A stretch of 46,850 nucleotides of DNA from an uncultured bacterium (GCA_903937035.1 CAIZXS010000026.1:1-46850); one strand, 5' to 3'; positions 13,357 through 22,268 are shown, counted from the stretch's first letter. The notes: generated by a model not told the origin, from the letters alone. Numbers and translations are program-made.

Positions 13357-13875
13357 ATGAATCTATACATCTGTGAAATTTGTGGTGACGCCTATATTGG
13401 CGTGGAAAAACCAAGTGATTGTCCTTTTTGTGGAGCGAAAGGGAGTTTTATAAAAACGGGTTCAGAAGCACAGCCGATTGCGGAAATTAAAGATGAGATT
13501 AGTGAATTGTCTAAAAAGAATCTCATGGAAACCTTGGCGCTAGAAACTCGAGCAAACGCGATTTATCTTTGTATAGCAGGGGAGGCAAAGGACTATCAAA
13601 TCATGAAAATGTATAAACGCTTGGCAAAAGTGGAATTGGAACATGCAATCATCGCAACAAAGTTATTGAATATTACGTTACCAGAAATTGAGTCTCAAAA
13701 TTGTTCAAGCGAGGATTTAGAAAATTTTAGAAAGACTATTGAGCTAGAAGATCATGCCGTTGAGCTATATAAGAAATTTGCCGCAGAGGCTAGTGAGGCG
13801 CATGTGCGCAAATTTTTTGGTGCGATTATGCAAGCGGAAATGGGGCATATTGAACTAATCAAGAATTATCTCTAA
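13357..13875 (+). CDS. Rubrerythrin with N-terminal rubredoxin domain (reverse rubrerythrin)
   Basis: Non-haem iron protein that reduces peroxide in anaerobes. The rubredoxin-like knuckle comes first (CEIC at 6-9, CPFC at 22-25), then a ferritin-like four-helix domain with the ligands of the di-iron site: E in LETRANAIY, ExxH in ELEHAII, E in IELEDHAVE and ExGH in EMGHIEL. The domain order is opposite to classical rubrerythrin, as in the reverse rubrerythrins of obligate anaerobes. Nine bases separate it from the membrane protein upstream and five from the ZIP transporter, so they probably share a transcript. This supports an oxygen-sensitive lifestyle. Confidence 0.87.
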   Translation: MNLYICEICGDAYIGVEKPSDCPFCGAKGSFIKTGSEAQPIAEIKDEISELSKKNLMETLALETRANAIYLCIAGEAKDYQIMKMYKRLAKVELEHAIIATKLLNITLPEIESQNCSSEDLENFRKTIELEDHAVELYKKFAAEASEAHVRKFFGAIMQAEMGHIELIKNYL

Positions 13876-13880
13876 AATTT

Positions 13881-14624
13881 ATGCTTTGGATATATGCACT
13901 GACTTCTGTTTTTGTTGTCAGCCTAATTTCACTTATCGGGGTTTTCACATTATCGATAGATCGTAATAAGCTATATAAATACCTGATTTATATTGTTAGT
14001 CTTTCTGCCGGCACATTAATGGGGGATGCTTTCATTCATTTGATCCCTGGAGCATACGAAAAATCTAGTAGTAGCACAGTAGTCTCGCTCTATATTCTTC
14101 TTGGTATATTGGTTTTTTTTGTATTGGAGAAGGTAATTCATTGGCGACACTGCCATGAGGAGCCCTGCGAAAAACATCCCCATCCCTTTTCGTACATTAT
14201 TTTAATGGGAGACTCATTGCATAATTTTGTTGATGGTATGGTTATTGGCGCTAGTTATTTGGTAAGTATTCCCGTAGGAATTGCTACCACGGTAGCGGTT
14301 GTTTTTCATGAAATTCCTCAGGAAATTGGTGATTTTGCATCACTCATTTATGGTGGATTTAGTCGAAAAAAAGCACTAATTTTGAATTTTTTGAGTGCAC
14401 TTATGGCTGTTTTTGGCGCTCTTTTAATCCTGAGTTTTGATCTTAAGATTGACGGCCTAGAAGAATTCTTAATTCCTTTTGCTGCTGGAGGTTTCATCTA
14501 TATCGCCGGAACAGACCTGATTCCTGAATTACATAAACACAATGAAGCAAAAAAAGGAGTTTTTCAAGTACTTGCTTTTTTGCTTGGAATCGGGCTAATG
14601 TTGGGAATGCTACTAGTAGAGTAA
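13881..14624 (+). CDS. ZIP-family divalent metal transporter
   Basis: 247 residues, about eight membrane helices, cytoplasmic membrane. The metal path signatures are clear: HNFVDG (114-119) in helix IV and HEIPQEIGD (143-151) in helix V. A His/Cys/Glu-rich loop (about 87-101) lies in the cytosolic position typical of ZIPs. Substrate is probably Zn2+ or Fe2+. Its position right after rubrerythrin (five bases) makes iron supply an attractive guess, but ZIP selectivity cannot be read from sequence. Confidence 0.88.
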   Translation: MLWIYALTSVFVVSLISLIGVFTLSIDRNKLYKYLIYIVSLSAGTLMGDAFIHLIPGAYEKSSSSTVVSLYILLGILVFFVLEKVIHWRHCHEEPCEKHPHPFSYIILMGDSLHNFVDGMVIGASYLVSIPVGIATTVAVVFHEIPQEIGDFASLIYGGFSRKKALILNFLSALMAVFGALLILSFDLKIDGLEEFLIPFAAGGFIYIAGTDLIPELHKHNEAKKGVFQVLAFLLGIGLMLGMLLVE

Positions 14625-14701
14625 TTGTCTCATCAGCGACCCACTGGAGAAGTAGGGAAAGAGCGGACTGTCCACTGCGGAATGCTTGTGAAAATATTAT
14701 T

Positions 14702-15794
14702 ATGCAAAACTATACTCAAAGAATAGAAGAATTAAAAAATAAACTCCCGAATCTTCGGGACTGTCTTTGACTTGGCACAGAAAAAGCAGAAAGTTCTTGA
14801 GCTTGAAGATCAGTCTCAACTGAACGATTTTTGGAGTGATAATCAAAAGGCTTCACAACTGATGCGCGAACTTGAGATGCTAAAAGAAGATGTTAATTCT
14901 TTCGAAAAAATAGAGAATGAGCTAAACGAGCTAATTGAATTTGCGGGCATGATAGAGAAGGCCGAAGATGAAAAGGAGCTAGAGCAAAAAATCAGCGAAG
15001 CGGAGAAGAGACTTGATGAGTTGGAATTTAAGACGCTCCTGAGTGGAGAATATGATGCTAATGATGCAATTTTAAATATCTATTCCGGCGCCGGTGGGGT
15101 TGATGCCCAGGACTGGTCAGAAATGCTACTTCGTATGTACCTGAAATGGGGCGAGAAAAATGGGTTTAAAATGAAGCTTGTTGATGAGACGCGTGGCCAA
15201 GAGGCGGGAATAAAAAGTGCGACACTGGAAGTTAGTGGCGCGCACTCTTATGGCTACCTTAAAAGTGAAATGGGCACACATCGTCTTGTGCGTTTGTCAC
15301 CATTTAATTCAGACAATCTTCGTCAAACTTCTTTTGCGGTAGTGGAAGTTTTGCCAATTATTGGGGAAATTAGCGAGGTGAAAATTAGTCTAGAAGATTT
15401 GCGAGTAGATGTCTATCGATCAAGCGGTGCGGGCGGGCAAAGTGTAAACACCACCGATAGCGCCGTGCGAATTACGCACATTCCTTCTGGAACCGTCGCT
15501 TCGTGTCAAAATGAAAGGAGTCAGTTGCAAAATAGGGAGCAAGCGATGCGAATCTTGAAAGCCAAATTGCACAAAAAATATCTGGAAGAGGTTGAAGCGG
15601 AAAAAAGAAAATTACGCGGTGAACAATCAAGTGCGGAGTGGGGCAGTCAAATTCGTTCTTATGTCGTTCATCCCTACAAGCTGGTCAAAGATCATAGGAC
15701 TAAATGGGAAACATCACAGGTCGATGAAGTTCTCTCGGGCGATTTGAAGGCGGTCATGGAAAGCTATTTGAAATATTCTAAAAGTGGTGTATAA
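14702..15794 (+). CDS. prfB: Peptide chain release factor 2, with programmed +1 frameshift
   Basis: Recognises UGA (and UAA) stops and triggers peptide release. A first frame opens at ATG 14702 and runs 22 codons to TGA 14768-14770; a +1 slip at CTT-TGA-C continues as Asp-Leu-Ala-Gln into the main frame, giving about 363 residues. The full protein shows the RF2 anticodon tripeptide SPF (about 199-201) and the catalytic GGQ (about 244-246). The frame from TTG 14772 alone would miss the start of the conserved N-terminal coiled-coil domain. Upstream of ftsE-ftsX, a very common bacterial order. Confidence 0.95.
14765..14771 (+). promoter_or_regulatory. prfB autoregulatory +1 frameshift site
   Basis: CTTTGAC, the classical slippery site: low RF2 makes the ribosome pause at the UGA and slip from CUU to UUU. 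A weak SD-like CGGGAC sits nine bases upstream of the CTT, where E. coli has AGGGGG. Confidence 0.93.
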
Positions 15795-15827
15795 TAATAG
15801 CGTATTTGAAAATAATAATAAATAGAA

Positions 15828-16517
15828 ATGATAATGATTAAGTTTGATAAGGTTTCAAAAATATATAAAGATGATTACATCGCTCTTGAGAATATAAATC
15901 TCGAGATTAAGGCGGGCGAATTTGTTTCAATTGTTGGAACAAGTGGCGCTGGAAAATCCACCATCCTAAAATTGATTTATGCCGAGGAGGCTCCAACGGA
16001 TGGTCGGGTATTTTTTGCTGAAAAACCGCTTGATAGTATCAGTAGGAGACATATTTCTCGACACAGAAGGAGTATTGGCACGGTTTTTCAGGATTTTAAG
16101 TTATTAAACAAGAAAACAGCATTTGAAAATGTGGCTTATGCCCTGGAGGTTTGTGGTGTTTCCCGTGAAGAGATTCTCGAGGATGTGCCTCAAATTTTGG
16201 AAATTGTTGGTCTCGGAGATCGGCAAAATAAGTTTCCTCATGAGCTCTCAGGTGGTGAGCAGCAACGTGTGGCAATGGCGAGAGCCCTAATCCACAAGCC
16301 ATTGGTGATTATCGCTGATGAGCCAACTGGTAATCTTGATCCTGTGTCTTCCTTGGAAATAATGCAATTATTGCTGAAAATAAATAAATTGGGCACGACA
16401 GTTGTGCTTGCTAGCCATGACAGGGATATCATCAATAAGGCTGCAAAAAGAGTTATTACGCTAGAAAAAGGACGGATTATTTGTGATGAGGAAAAGGGCA
16501 AATATAAAATTTGCTAA
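15828..16517 (+). CDS. ftsE: Cell division ATP-binding protein FtsE
   Basis: ABC-type ATPase that partners FtsX and drives peptidoglycan hydrolase activation at the septum. Walker [10 protein letters not shown] (37-45), Q-loop in VFQDFKLL, signature LSGGEQQRV, Walker [13 protein letters not shown] and switch His in ASHD are all present. 229 residues is the normal length. The start could be 15828 or 15834 (two nearby ATGs). A TATAAT at 15790-15795, overlapping the prfB stop, might add an internal promoter. ftsX follows after 36 bases. Confidence 0.94.
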   Translation: MIMIKFDKVSKIYKDDYIALENINLEIKAGEFVSIVGTSGAGKSTILKLIYAEEAPTDGRVFFAEKPLDSISRRHISRHRRSIGTVFQDFKLLNKKTAFENVAYALEVCGVSREEILEDVPQILEIVGLGDRQNKFPHELSGGEQQRVAMARALIHKPLVIIADEPTGNLDPVSSLEIMQLLLKINKLGTTVVLASHDRDIINKAAKRVITLEKGRIICDEEKGKYKIC

Positions 16518-16553
16518 CAATGTGTAAGCTATTTGATTATAAAATAAAAAACT

Positions 16554-17462
16554 ATGTTTTTAACTATTGGCAGAACGATTAAGGGTGGGTGGAATAATTT
16601 TTTTCGTAATGGATATCTGAGTATTGCAGCAGTTAGCGTAATGCTTCTTTGTTTGTTTACGATGAGCTCTTTGTATCTGATTGTGCTTACGGCAGATAGT
16701 GTTCTTGCTGGTATGCAAGGAAATGTGAATGTTAGCGTGTATTTCAAAGCTAGTGTGTCCGAGGAGTCAATTTTAAAAGCGAAGAAGGATTTGGAAAATT
16801 ACAGTGAAATTAAAACTGTAGACTATATCACCAAAGAAAAGGCCTTGGAAATATTCAAAAAGAATAGCGCATCAAAGCCAGTCATTTTGCAATCCTTGGA
16901 GGAAATTGGGGAAAACCCACTACTATCCTACTTGGTTATCCAGGCAAATGATCCAAATCAGTATGATATGGTTGGAGAATATTTGAAAAACGCTTCGTTC
17001 AAAGATGATATTAGCTGGGTAAATTATAGGGATAATAAAGATCGAATTGATCGATTAAATAAAACGATTTCAGAAGTTCGTAAAATTGGCCTAGGCGTAG
17101 CTGGTCTTTTCTCAATTATCTCGCTTCTCATTATTTCCAATACAGTTAGAATTACGATCTATACCCATCGGAAAGAAGTGGAAGTGATGCGTTTAGTCGG
17201 TGCGTCTAATACCTACATTCGTCTTCCTTTTATTTTTGAAGGAATTATTTATGGACTCGTCGCTTCTATCATTTCAATGCTTTTTCTCTACGTCTCACTG
17301 AGATTGTCAGCGCAATTTACTCTGCGTCTCGTCCCAACTGTTGATATGGTCTCACTCTATCTATCTAATTTTGCTGTAATTTTCGGCATGCAAATCCTTG
17401 TTGGGGCATTTTTAGGAACTGTGAGTAGCTGGTTTGCTATTAGGAAATACTTAAAGATATAA
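16554..17462 (+). CDS. ftsX: Cell division permease-like protein FtsX
   Basis: 302 residues. One membrane helix near 22-45, a large extracellular loop (about 46-175) and three C-terminal helices (about 180-202, 225-250, 270-292), the FtsX plan. The N-terminal RTIKGGWNNFFRNG and the loop segment VDYITKEKALEIFKK match bacterial FtsX. It transmits ATP hydrolysis by FtsE to wall hydrolases outside. A strong terminator follows. Confidence 0.93.
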   Translation: MFLTIGRTIKGGWNNFFRNGYLSIAAVSVMLLCLFTMSSLYLIVLTADSVLAGMQGNVNVSVYFKASVSEESILKAKKDLENYSEIKTVDYITKEKALEIFKKNSASKPVILQSLEEIGENPLLSYLVIQANDPNQYDMVGEYLKNASFKDDISWVNYRDNKDRIDRLNKTISEVRKIGLGVAGLFSIISLLIISNTVRITIYTHRKEVEVMRLVGASNTYIRLPFIFEGIIYGLVASIISMLFLYVSLRLSAQFTLRLVPTVDMVSLYLSNFAVIFGMQILVGAFLGTVSSWFAIRKYLKI

Positions 17463-17482
17463 CGCTTGACAAAACCTAAAAG

Positions 17483-17516
17483 AGCCACCAGGGGGAACTT
17501 CCGGGTGGCTTTTTAC
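17483..17516 (+). terminator. Terminator of the prfB-ftsEX unit
   Basis: AGCCACC (17483-17489) pairs with GGTGGCT (17504-17510) around a GC-rich loop and is followed by TTTTACTTTTT. Confidence 0.9.
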
Positions 17517-17519
17517 TTT

Positions 17520-17548
17520 TTGACGAGAGAGTACAAAAGAGGTAAAAT
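17520..17548 (+). promoter_or_regulatory. Promoter of the kinase-nucleotidyltransferase-deaminase unit
   Basis: TTGACG (17520-17525), a 17-base spacer and TAAAAT (17543-17548). Start near 17555, about 30 nt before ATG 17587. Confidence 0.7.
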
Positions 17549-17586
17549 GGAGTAAATGTAAACAATTCTAATAATGTTAAAAAAAT

Positions 17587-18138
17587 ATGAAAATCATCTT
17601 GGGGATAGCGGGGGAGATTGGCAGCGGCAAGGGAATGATTGCACGTCACATCGAAGAGAAATATAAGGGAAGTTATCACCAGTTTTCAACGGTACTTCGT
17701 GATGTGGCAAGGAGGATGCATTTAGAAGAAAGTCGTGAAAACTTGCAAAAGATTTCCTCTATTTTCCGACAAAATTTCAACGAAGATATTCTATCAATGG
17801 TTGTTTGTAAGGATGTTGAGATGGATACTCATCAGATTGTGGCGATTGATGGTGTGCGCCGAATGGCAGATATCAAATGTCTGAAAAATTTAGAGGGCTT
17901 TAAGCTTATTTATGTCGAAGCGAGTATAGACATCCGTTATCACCGGATTGTCGATCGGAGAGAGAATACCGATGATGCACATAAGCCGTATTCAGAATTT
18001 GTGGCTGATCACCAAAGAGAGGCTGAGTCGCAAATTGCTGATCTCAAAAATTATGCCGATTTTGTGGTTAATAATGAAGGAACTTTTTTAGAGCTGTATC
18101 ACCAAATTGATCAAATCATCAGCGGATTAAATAAATAA
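17587..18138 (+). CDS. P-loop nucleotide kinase-like protein (dephospho-CoA/dNMP kinase type)
   Basis: 183 residues of the P-loop kinase fold. Walker A GEIGSGKG (9-16), a VAIDGVRRMADI segment where NMP kinases bind substrate, and an RIVDRREN lid-like stretch. The ending E-G-T-x-x-E-L-x-x-Q-I resembles the dephospho-CoA kinase C-terminus. Possible jobs are dephospho-CoA kinase or deoxynucleotide kinase; the deaminase two genes downstream slightly favours nucleotides. No symbol is given because the motifs do not separate these options. Confidence 0.65.
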   Translation: MKIILGIAGEIGSGKGMIARHIEEKYKGSYHQFSTVLRDVARRMHLEESRENLQKISSIFRQNFNEDILSMVVCKDVEMDTHQIVAIDGVRRMADIKCLKNLEGFKLIYVEASIDIRYHRIVDRRENTDDAHKPYSEFVADHQREAESQIADLKNYADFVVNNEGTFLELYHQIDQIISGLNK

Positions 18139-18191
18139 TTTTTTCGAAAAGTGGTGATGTGGACTAAGCTAACTAGATAAGCAAAGAAACT

Positions 18192-18839
18192 ATGGAAAAA
18201 AAGAAAAGACAAGAAGAGGATGCTAAAGATGAGAAAATTATCCAGCCAAAAGGCTTTTTCGGAGGCAAATGTATCTTGGATCCCGAAGAATTGGAGGCTG
18301 CTGTTAGTCATTGCAAGGGCCTGGGGATGAAAGTGGTTCTCACTATGGGTTCTTGGGATATGGTGCATATCGGGCATGCTAGATATTTCATGGAAGCGAA
18401 AAAACACGGCGATATTTTGGTGGTCGGTGTGGATAATGATGAAAAGATTAGAACCAGAAAAGGACCGGATCGTCCGATTGTTCCCCAGAACGAACGGTTG
18501 GAAATGGTGGCACATTTGCGCTATGTGGACTTAGTAGTTCTCAAAGCTCATGATGCGCCCAAATGGCAAATGATAAAAATGGTGCAGCCAGATGTCCTTA
18601 TTGCAACCCAAGAAACCTATAGCAAAAAGCAACTTGAAGAGTTGAGAAAAATCTGCGGAAAAGTGGTTGTACTTGAACCACAAGCGACCACTTCGACCAG
18701 TGCAAAAATTCGACGTTTGCAAATTTCAACTGCTAAGAAATTGGAAGAAAAATTAACCCCACGGATCCTTGAGGCAATTGAGAAATCTTTAAGTGAAATT
18801 AAGGAGGAAAAAAAGAAAAAAGATCCGACAAAAAAGTAG
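18192..18839 (+). CDS. Adenylyl/cytidylyltransferase (heptose-phosphate adenylyltransferase-like)
   Basis: 215 residues. The HxGH motif lies in MVHIGHARYF (HIGH at 59-62), ISSTxIR-like TSTSAKIRR lies near the end, and TRKGPDRPIVPQNERLEMV matches RfaE C-domain/GCT-type enzymes. It transfers AMP or CMP to a sugar or polyol phosphate. N-terminal (1-20) and C-terminal tails are Lys/Glu-rich and probably flexible. A shorter relative is at 2244. Substrate unknown; no heptose pathway is visible in the window. Confidence 0.78.
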   Translation: MEKKKRQEEDAKDEKIIQPKGFFGGKCILDPEELEAAVSHCKGLGMKVVLTMGSWDMVHIGHARYFMEAKKHGDILVVGVDNDEKIRTRKGPDRPIVPQNERLEMVAHLRYVDLVVLKAHDAPKWQMIKMVQPDVLIATQETYSKKQLEELRKICGKVVVLEPQATTSTSAKIRRLQISTAKKLEEKLTPRILEAIEKSLSEIKEEKKKKDPTKK

Positions 18840-18852
18840 TAAATCAAAAAAT

Positions 18853-19752
18853 ATGGACATGGAAAACAAGAAATTGAAAAAAATAATTATTGCCTATGTT
18901 CCCGTGCTTCATGCGGGCTACCTGAGATTCTTTGAAAAATATAAAGATGCCGATTTATATATTTTTGATGCGAATTTGATTTCTAAATTTGATTATCTCT
19001 ACAAAGAAATTCGTGCCCTTGATCCAGAGAAAATGCAAAAGGCGGTTGAATCGCTAAAAATTTTTGAAGAAGTTAATCTTTTGGACGAGAAAAAACTTGA
19101 GCAATTGCAAAAAGAAGAGCTGGAAATTATCATGCCCAATGAAGATATTATGCGGACACTCGCAAGAGAATATTTTTCTGATAGAAATGTGACCTTTGAC
19201 GCAATTTTTTTGCGCTGGGACAAGCACAATACTGTCAGGGAATTTCCCGTTAATCCTGATATAAAAATTTCGCAAGCTGAGTTTGATAAGCAAATGATGC
19301 TTTCAGCTAATGATGCGTCAAAAGAGAGTTCGGATTGGTGGCGCAGAGTTGGTAGCGTTGTCGTGAAAGACGGAGAAATTATTCTTTCGGCAAATAATAG
19401 TCATGTTCCATCAGAGCATATGCCGTTTGTAAATGGTGATCCACGCAGTTGTTTTCACAAAGGAATGCACCTTGATCTTTCGACTGCTATCCACTCGGAA
19501 GCGGCAATCATCTCGGAGGCTGCGAGACAAGGGATTAGCCTTGAGGGAGCAAGCATCTATGTCACAAACTTCCCTTGCCCACCTTGCGCTAAGTCAATCG
19601 CCTACAGCGGAATCAAAAAGCTTTACTATAATATTGGCTATGGCGTCCTAGATGGAGAAAGTATCTTGAAAGAAAAAGGGGTGGAAATAATTTTGGTTGA
19701 TATGGAATTGCCACAAGAAAAAGATTTGGGGAATGTGGCTTATGAAAAATAA
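18853..19752 (+). CDS. dCMP/cytidine deaminase-family protein with extra N-terminal domain
   Basis: 299 residues from ATG 18853; a frame from 18793 would run into the upstream gene and add only a Lys-rich leader. The C-terminal half has the zinc site: HSEA (His ligand and catalytic Glu) and CPPC (two Cys ligands) within TNFPCPPCAKSIAYSG, as in deoxycytidylate deaminases. The N-terminal 135 residues form a separate domain I do not recognise (alpha/beta, many Lys/Glu/Leu). dCMP deamination would feed dUMP to the thymidylate synthase about 1 kb away on the other strand. A tRNA- or free-base-specific role is possible but less likely. Confidence 0.75.
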   Translation: MDMENKKLKKIIIAYVPVLHAGYLRFFEKYKDADLYIFDANLISKFDYLYKEIRALDPEKMQKAVESLKIFEEVNLLDEKKLEQLQKEELEIIMPNEDIMRTLAREYFSDRNVTFDAIFLRWDKHNTVREFPVNPDIKISQAEFDKQMMLSANDASKESSDWWRRVGSVVVKDGEIILSANNSHVPSEHMPFVNGDPRSCFHKGMHLDLSTAIHSEAAIISEAARQGISLEGASIYVTNFPCPPCAKSIAYSGIKKLYYNIGYGVLDGESILKEKGVEIILVDMELPQEKDLGNVAYEK

Positions 19753-19769
19753 AAAATAGATTTAATCGT

Positions 19770-19809
19770 AAAAATAGCCCTAATCATGTAGATGACCGGG
19801 GCTATTTTT
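19770..19809. terminator. Terminator shared by convergent units
   Basis: AAAAATAGCCC pairs with GGGCTATTTTT around an 18-base loop; T-runs occur on both strands. Confidence 0.85.
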
Positions 19810-19832
19810 GTTTTGTCGATTTCGGCGGATTT

Positions 19833-20091
19833 TTATTTGAAGGTTTTTGCGCGTTCTTCGCGCGCAGCGACTTTTTCCGGCGACATGTCCTTGATCAGTG
19901 TTTCGGCGACTAGGTCTGTCCCATCGGGTACTACCAGGCTTTCAAAATAATGATCATCAGGTAATGAGCTTGAGTGGTATTTTTTTCACCCCAGCGATGA
20001 ATATCACCGCCGCCTCTATTGCCATCTTGCTGATGCACCCAGTGGCGTCCTGGAAAATTTGGTAGCACTCTTCAGGCGTCAGATCTTCCAT
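19833..20091 (-). pseudogene. Small gene broken by one base in a homopolymer
   Basis: The minus strand opens at ATG 20091 (MEDLTPEECYQIFQDA...) and stays open to a seven-base A run (seven Ts on +, 19980-19986). After it the frame hits tandem stops, while the adjacent frame continues with KYHSSSLPDDHYFESLVVPD and ends ...EERAKTFK at TAA 19833-19835. Removing one base from the run gives a single 85-residue acidic protein. Family unknown. It lies just behind the HIT-like gene and in front of a terminator, so it looks like the last gene of the thymidylate operon. A sequencing or assembly error, a real inactivation or slippage-based expression would look the same. Confidence 0.5.
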
Positions 20092-20119
20092 TTGGCAGGG
20101 TGCTTTGAGAAGCTCGAAT

Positions 20120-20611
20120 TTATTTTGTGAGCTTTTTATAGCCTAATTTTACCTTTAACTTGTCATGTTCTACGTCCGTTCCTTTGGCGTCACCAACGAG
20201 CATTTGGACGTGGTAGTGGTCAACGCTTCCGCCGGTGTATTCGCTTTTGCCAAAGCGGACAAAAAATGAGCCACCTTCCATTTCATATTCTTTCTCCGCC
20301 CAACCAATCAGGTCAAAAAGTTCTTTGGCTGCTTCCGGATCAATTTCCGAGGTGAGGTTAGTATGTTTTTTATAGAAAAACATTAGATGCACTCTCGTGC
20401 CTTCATAGGGGCTCATATTTTCTGATACATACCACCATTTACCTTCCTTGAGAATTGGCTTTGGGTGATATTTTAGCAGGTATTCTGGGCAAAAGGGGCA
20501 AACGCCATCTTCCATAATTTTTTTCATCAGTTCGATTTGTTCTAGGGTTCTGGCGTGATTGAAATCTAGGTAGCCCTTTTTTTCTTTTTCCGTATATTTT
20601 TTGCTAGCCAT
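20120..20611 (-). CDS. HIT/GalT-like protein with HxHxQ active site
   Basis: 163 residues. The motif GGSVDHYHVQMLVGD (127-141) is the HIT-superfamily active site, with Gln in place of the third His (HxHxQ), the form used by GalT and Ap4A-phosphorylase branch enzymes that transfer rather than hydrolyse a nucleotidyl group. CPFC at 38-41 may bind zinc. HIT N-terminal strand features (EGTRVHLMFFYKKH) are present. It follows thymidylate synthase by 17 bases and is presumably co-transcribed. The substrate is not evident; nucleotidylyl hydrolase/transferase is the safe description. Confidence 0.72.
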   Translation of the reverse strand: MASKKYTEKEKKGYLDFNHARTLEQIELMKKIMEDGVCPFCPEYLLKYHPKPILKEGKWWYVSENMSPYEGTRVHLMFFYKKHTNLTSEIDPEAAKELFDLIGWAEKEYEMEGGSFFVRFGKSEYTGGSVDHYHVQMLVGDAKGTDVEHDKLKVKLGYKKLTK

Positions 20612-20628
20612 ATTTTTTCTTAGATATT

Positions 20629-21564
20629 TTATATAGCGACGGGAATTCCTTTGATGCCTGGATGTGGGTTATAGTCAGAAAGCTCAAAATCTTCTCGACG
20701 AAAATCGAAAAGGTTTGTTTTTTCAGTGTTGATTTTCATCGTTGGTAGTGGGCGTGATTCGCGCTCAAGCATTTTTTCTACGGCAAAAATTTGATCAACA
20801 AAGATGTGCGCATCAGAGATAGTGTGAACATACTCATAGGCTTCAGTGCCTGTGACGTGAGCCAGCATCATAGTGAGAGCAGCATATTGTACCATATTGG
20901 ATGGTACACCGATGGGTGTGTCTCCCGAGCGTTGCATCATATGCAGTGTGAGCTTGTTGTTGACAATGCGAATGTTGATCCAGCCATGACAAGGACAAAC
21001 AACCACTTTTTGGGTCTTGCCTTTTCCGCGTCCCACATATTGCGGGATCCATGGGGAAACAAAATGTGTCCGCAATTGGGGTTCTTCTTTGATTTGTTCG
21101 ACAATATGTTGAAATTGATTAAAGGGTGTCCCTTCGCTTGTTGGAAAATCATGAAAAGCAGCGCCATATGAGCCTGGGCCCAAATCACCTGCAGGAAGAC
21201 CACGTTTCGAACATTTTTTTTCTGTGCACCACATATCCCACCAGTAGCAACCATATTTTTCGAGTTCTGTAACTGTACGAGCACCATTGATGAATCCGCA
21301 AATCTCACCAATCGCTTGTTGCCAGATCGTGACCGGGAGAGTGGCCATTTTTGGATTCATATTGCGCTCGGTGATCATTGGAAAACCATTTTCTAGGCGA
21401 AATCTCATTGGGATTGAACCGATTCTAGTTATAGCGTTAGTGCCTTGTTGGGAGATTGCTTCTACGCCGTTTTCCAAAACATCGCGAAGCATATTTTTAT
21501 ATTGCTCATCTGGTGTTCTCTGCGCATAGGGCTTCATAGGTACGATATCACTGAATGTTGGCAT
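20629..21564 (-). CDS. thyA: Thymidylate synthase (ThyA family)
   Basis: Methylates dUMP to dTMP with methylene-tetrahydrofolate. 311 residues. The catalytic segment reads VVVCPCHGW with the nucleophile most likely Cys192 (PCH), followed by QRSGDTPIGVPSNMVQYAAL (211-230), the dUMP-phosphate and pyrimidine contacts, and a Y-x-H-x-x-x-D-x-H-x-x-x-Q-I segment near 243-258. The usual PPCH is CPCH here, and the central part is longer than in E. coli ThyA (264 residues), so this is a divergent member; dCMP hydroxymethylase is a less likely alternative. First gene of a minus-strand unit, divergent from an HD-domain gene; a DHFR-like gene lies close by. Confidence 0.82.
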   Translation of the reverse strand: MPTFSDIVPMKPYAQRTPDEQYKNMLRDVLENGVEAISQQGTNAITRIGSIPMRFRLENGFPMITERNMNPKMATLPVTIWQQAIGEICGFINGARTVTELEKYGCYWWDMWCTEKKCSKRGLPAGDLGPGSYGAAFHDFPTSEGTPFNQFQHIVEQIKEEPQLRTHFVSPWIPQYVGRGKGKTQKVVVCPCHGWINIRIVNNKLTLHMMQRSGDTPIGVPSNMVQYAALTMMLAHVTGTEAYEYVHTISDAHIFVDQIFAVEKMLERESRPLPTMKINTEKTNLFDFRREDFELSDYNPHPGIKGIPVAI

Positions 21565-21652
21565 ATGATAAAAAAGTTAATATTTAGCAAGTTTACTGGC
21601 TAGCTCAAATATGCTAGTATATGGATTATACATAATCTTTAATTTGAATGCA

Positions 21653-22243
21653 ATGCAAAAAGATATTGATTTTCTGTATGAGGTTGGGCGAATGAGATTT
21701 ATGCAAAGGGCTTGGCAGCGGTTCTTTTTAACTAAAGTTGCCAACGACACGGAGCATACCTTTCGGGTAATGTGGTTGGCGCTGCTTATTGCCAACAAGG
21801 AAAAGAAGGGCAATCAGGAGCGGATAATGAAACTGGCGCTTGCGCACGATATTTCTGAAAGCCGATCGATGGATGTAGACTACATGTCGCGACAATATGT
21901 CAAAAGAAACGAGGAGCAGGCAGTTCATGACACGCTTAGCGGGACTACCTTTGAAAAAGAATTTATTGAATTATCCAAGGAAATGGAAAAGAGAGAAACG
22001 ATTGAAGCGAAAATAGTCAAAGACGCTGACAATCTCGACATTGATTTGGAACTAATGGAACAACGAGAGACAAATGAAAAACTTTTTCAATCAAAAACAA
22101 GAGGGCGAAAAAAAGTGATTCCTCCTAAATTATTCACAGCAACCGCCAAAAAAATGTTTAAGGAGATTTATTTGAGTGATGTGAATGGTTGGCATGCGAA
22201 TTCGAAGCAAAATCGATATCGAACAAGTGATTGGCATAAATAA
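21653..22243 (+). CDS. HD-domain phosphohydrolase (YfbR-like 5'-deoxynucleotidase)
   Basis: 196 residues from ATG 21653; an in-frame ATG at 21611 lies in the divergent promoter region and adds no conserved sequence. Metal ligands of the HD fold: H35 (NDTEHTFRV), HD 65-66 (LALAHDISES) and D124/D126 (KDADNLDID). Members of this group remove the 5' phosphate from deoxynucleoside monophosphates. Sitting divergent to thyA and followed by a DHFR-like reductase, it would fit dNMP balancing. C-terminal 45 residues are basic and Trp/Asn/Arg-rich. Confidence 0.75.
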   Translation: MQKDIDFLYEVGRMRFMQRAWQRFFLTKVANDTEHTFRVMWLALLIANKEKKGNQERIMKLALAHDISESRSMDVDYMSRQYVKRNEEQAVHDTLSGTTFEKEFIELSKEMEKRETIEAKIVKDADNLDIDLELMEQRETNEKLFQSKTRGRKKVIPPKLFTATAKKMFKEIYLSDVNGWHANSKQNRYRTSDWHK

Positions 22244-22268
22244 TAAATTTAAAAGTACGTCATAATTT

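Noticed and set aside
19890-20065. Alternative minus frame (FPGRHWVHQQDGNRGG...) in the broken small gene
   Set aside because: It looks partly protein-like, but it has no good start and does not join to the convincing C-terminal half, whereas a single-base change at the A7 run joins the other two frames.
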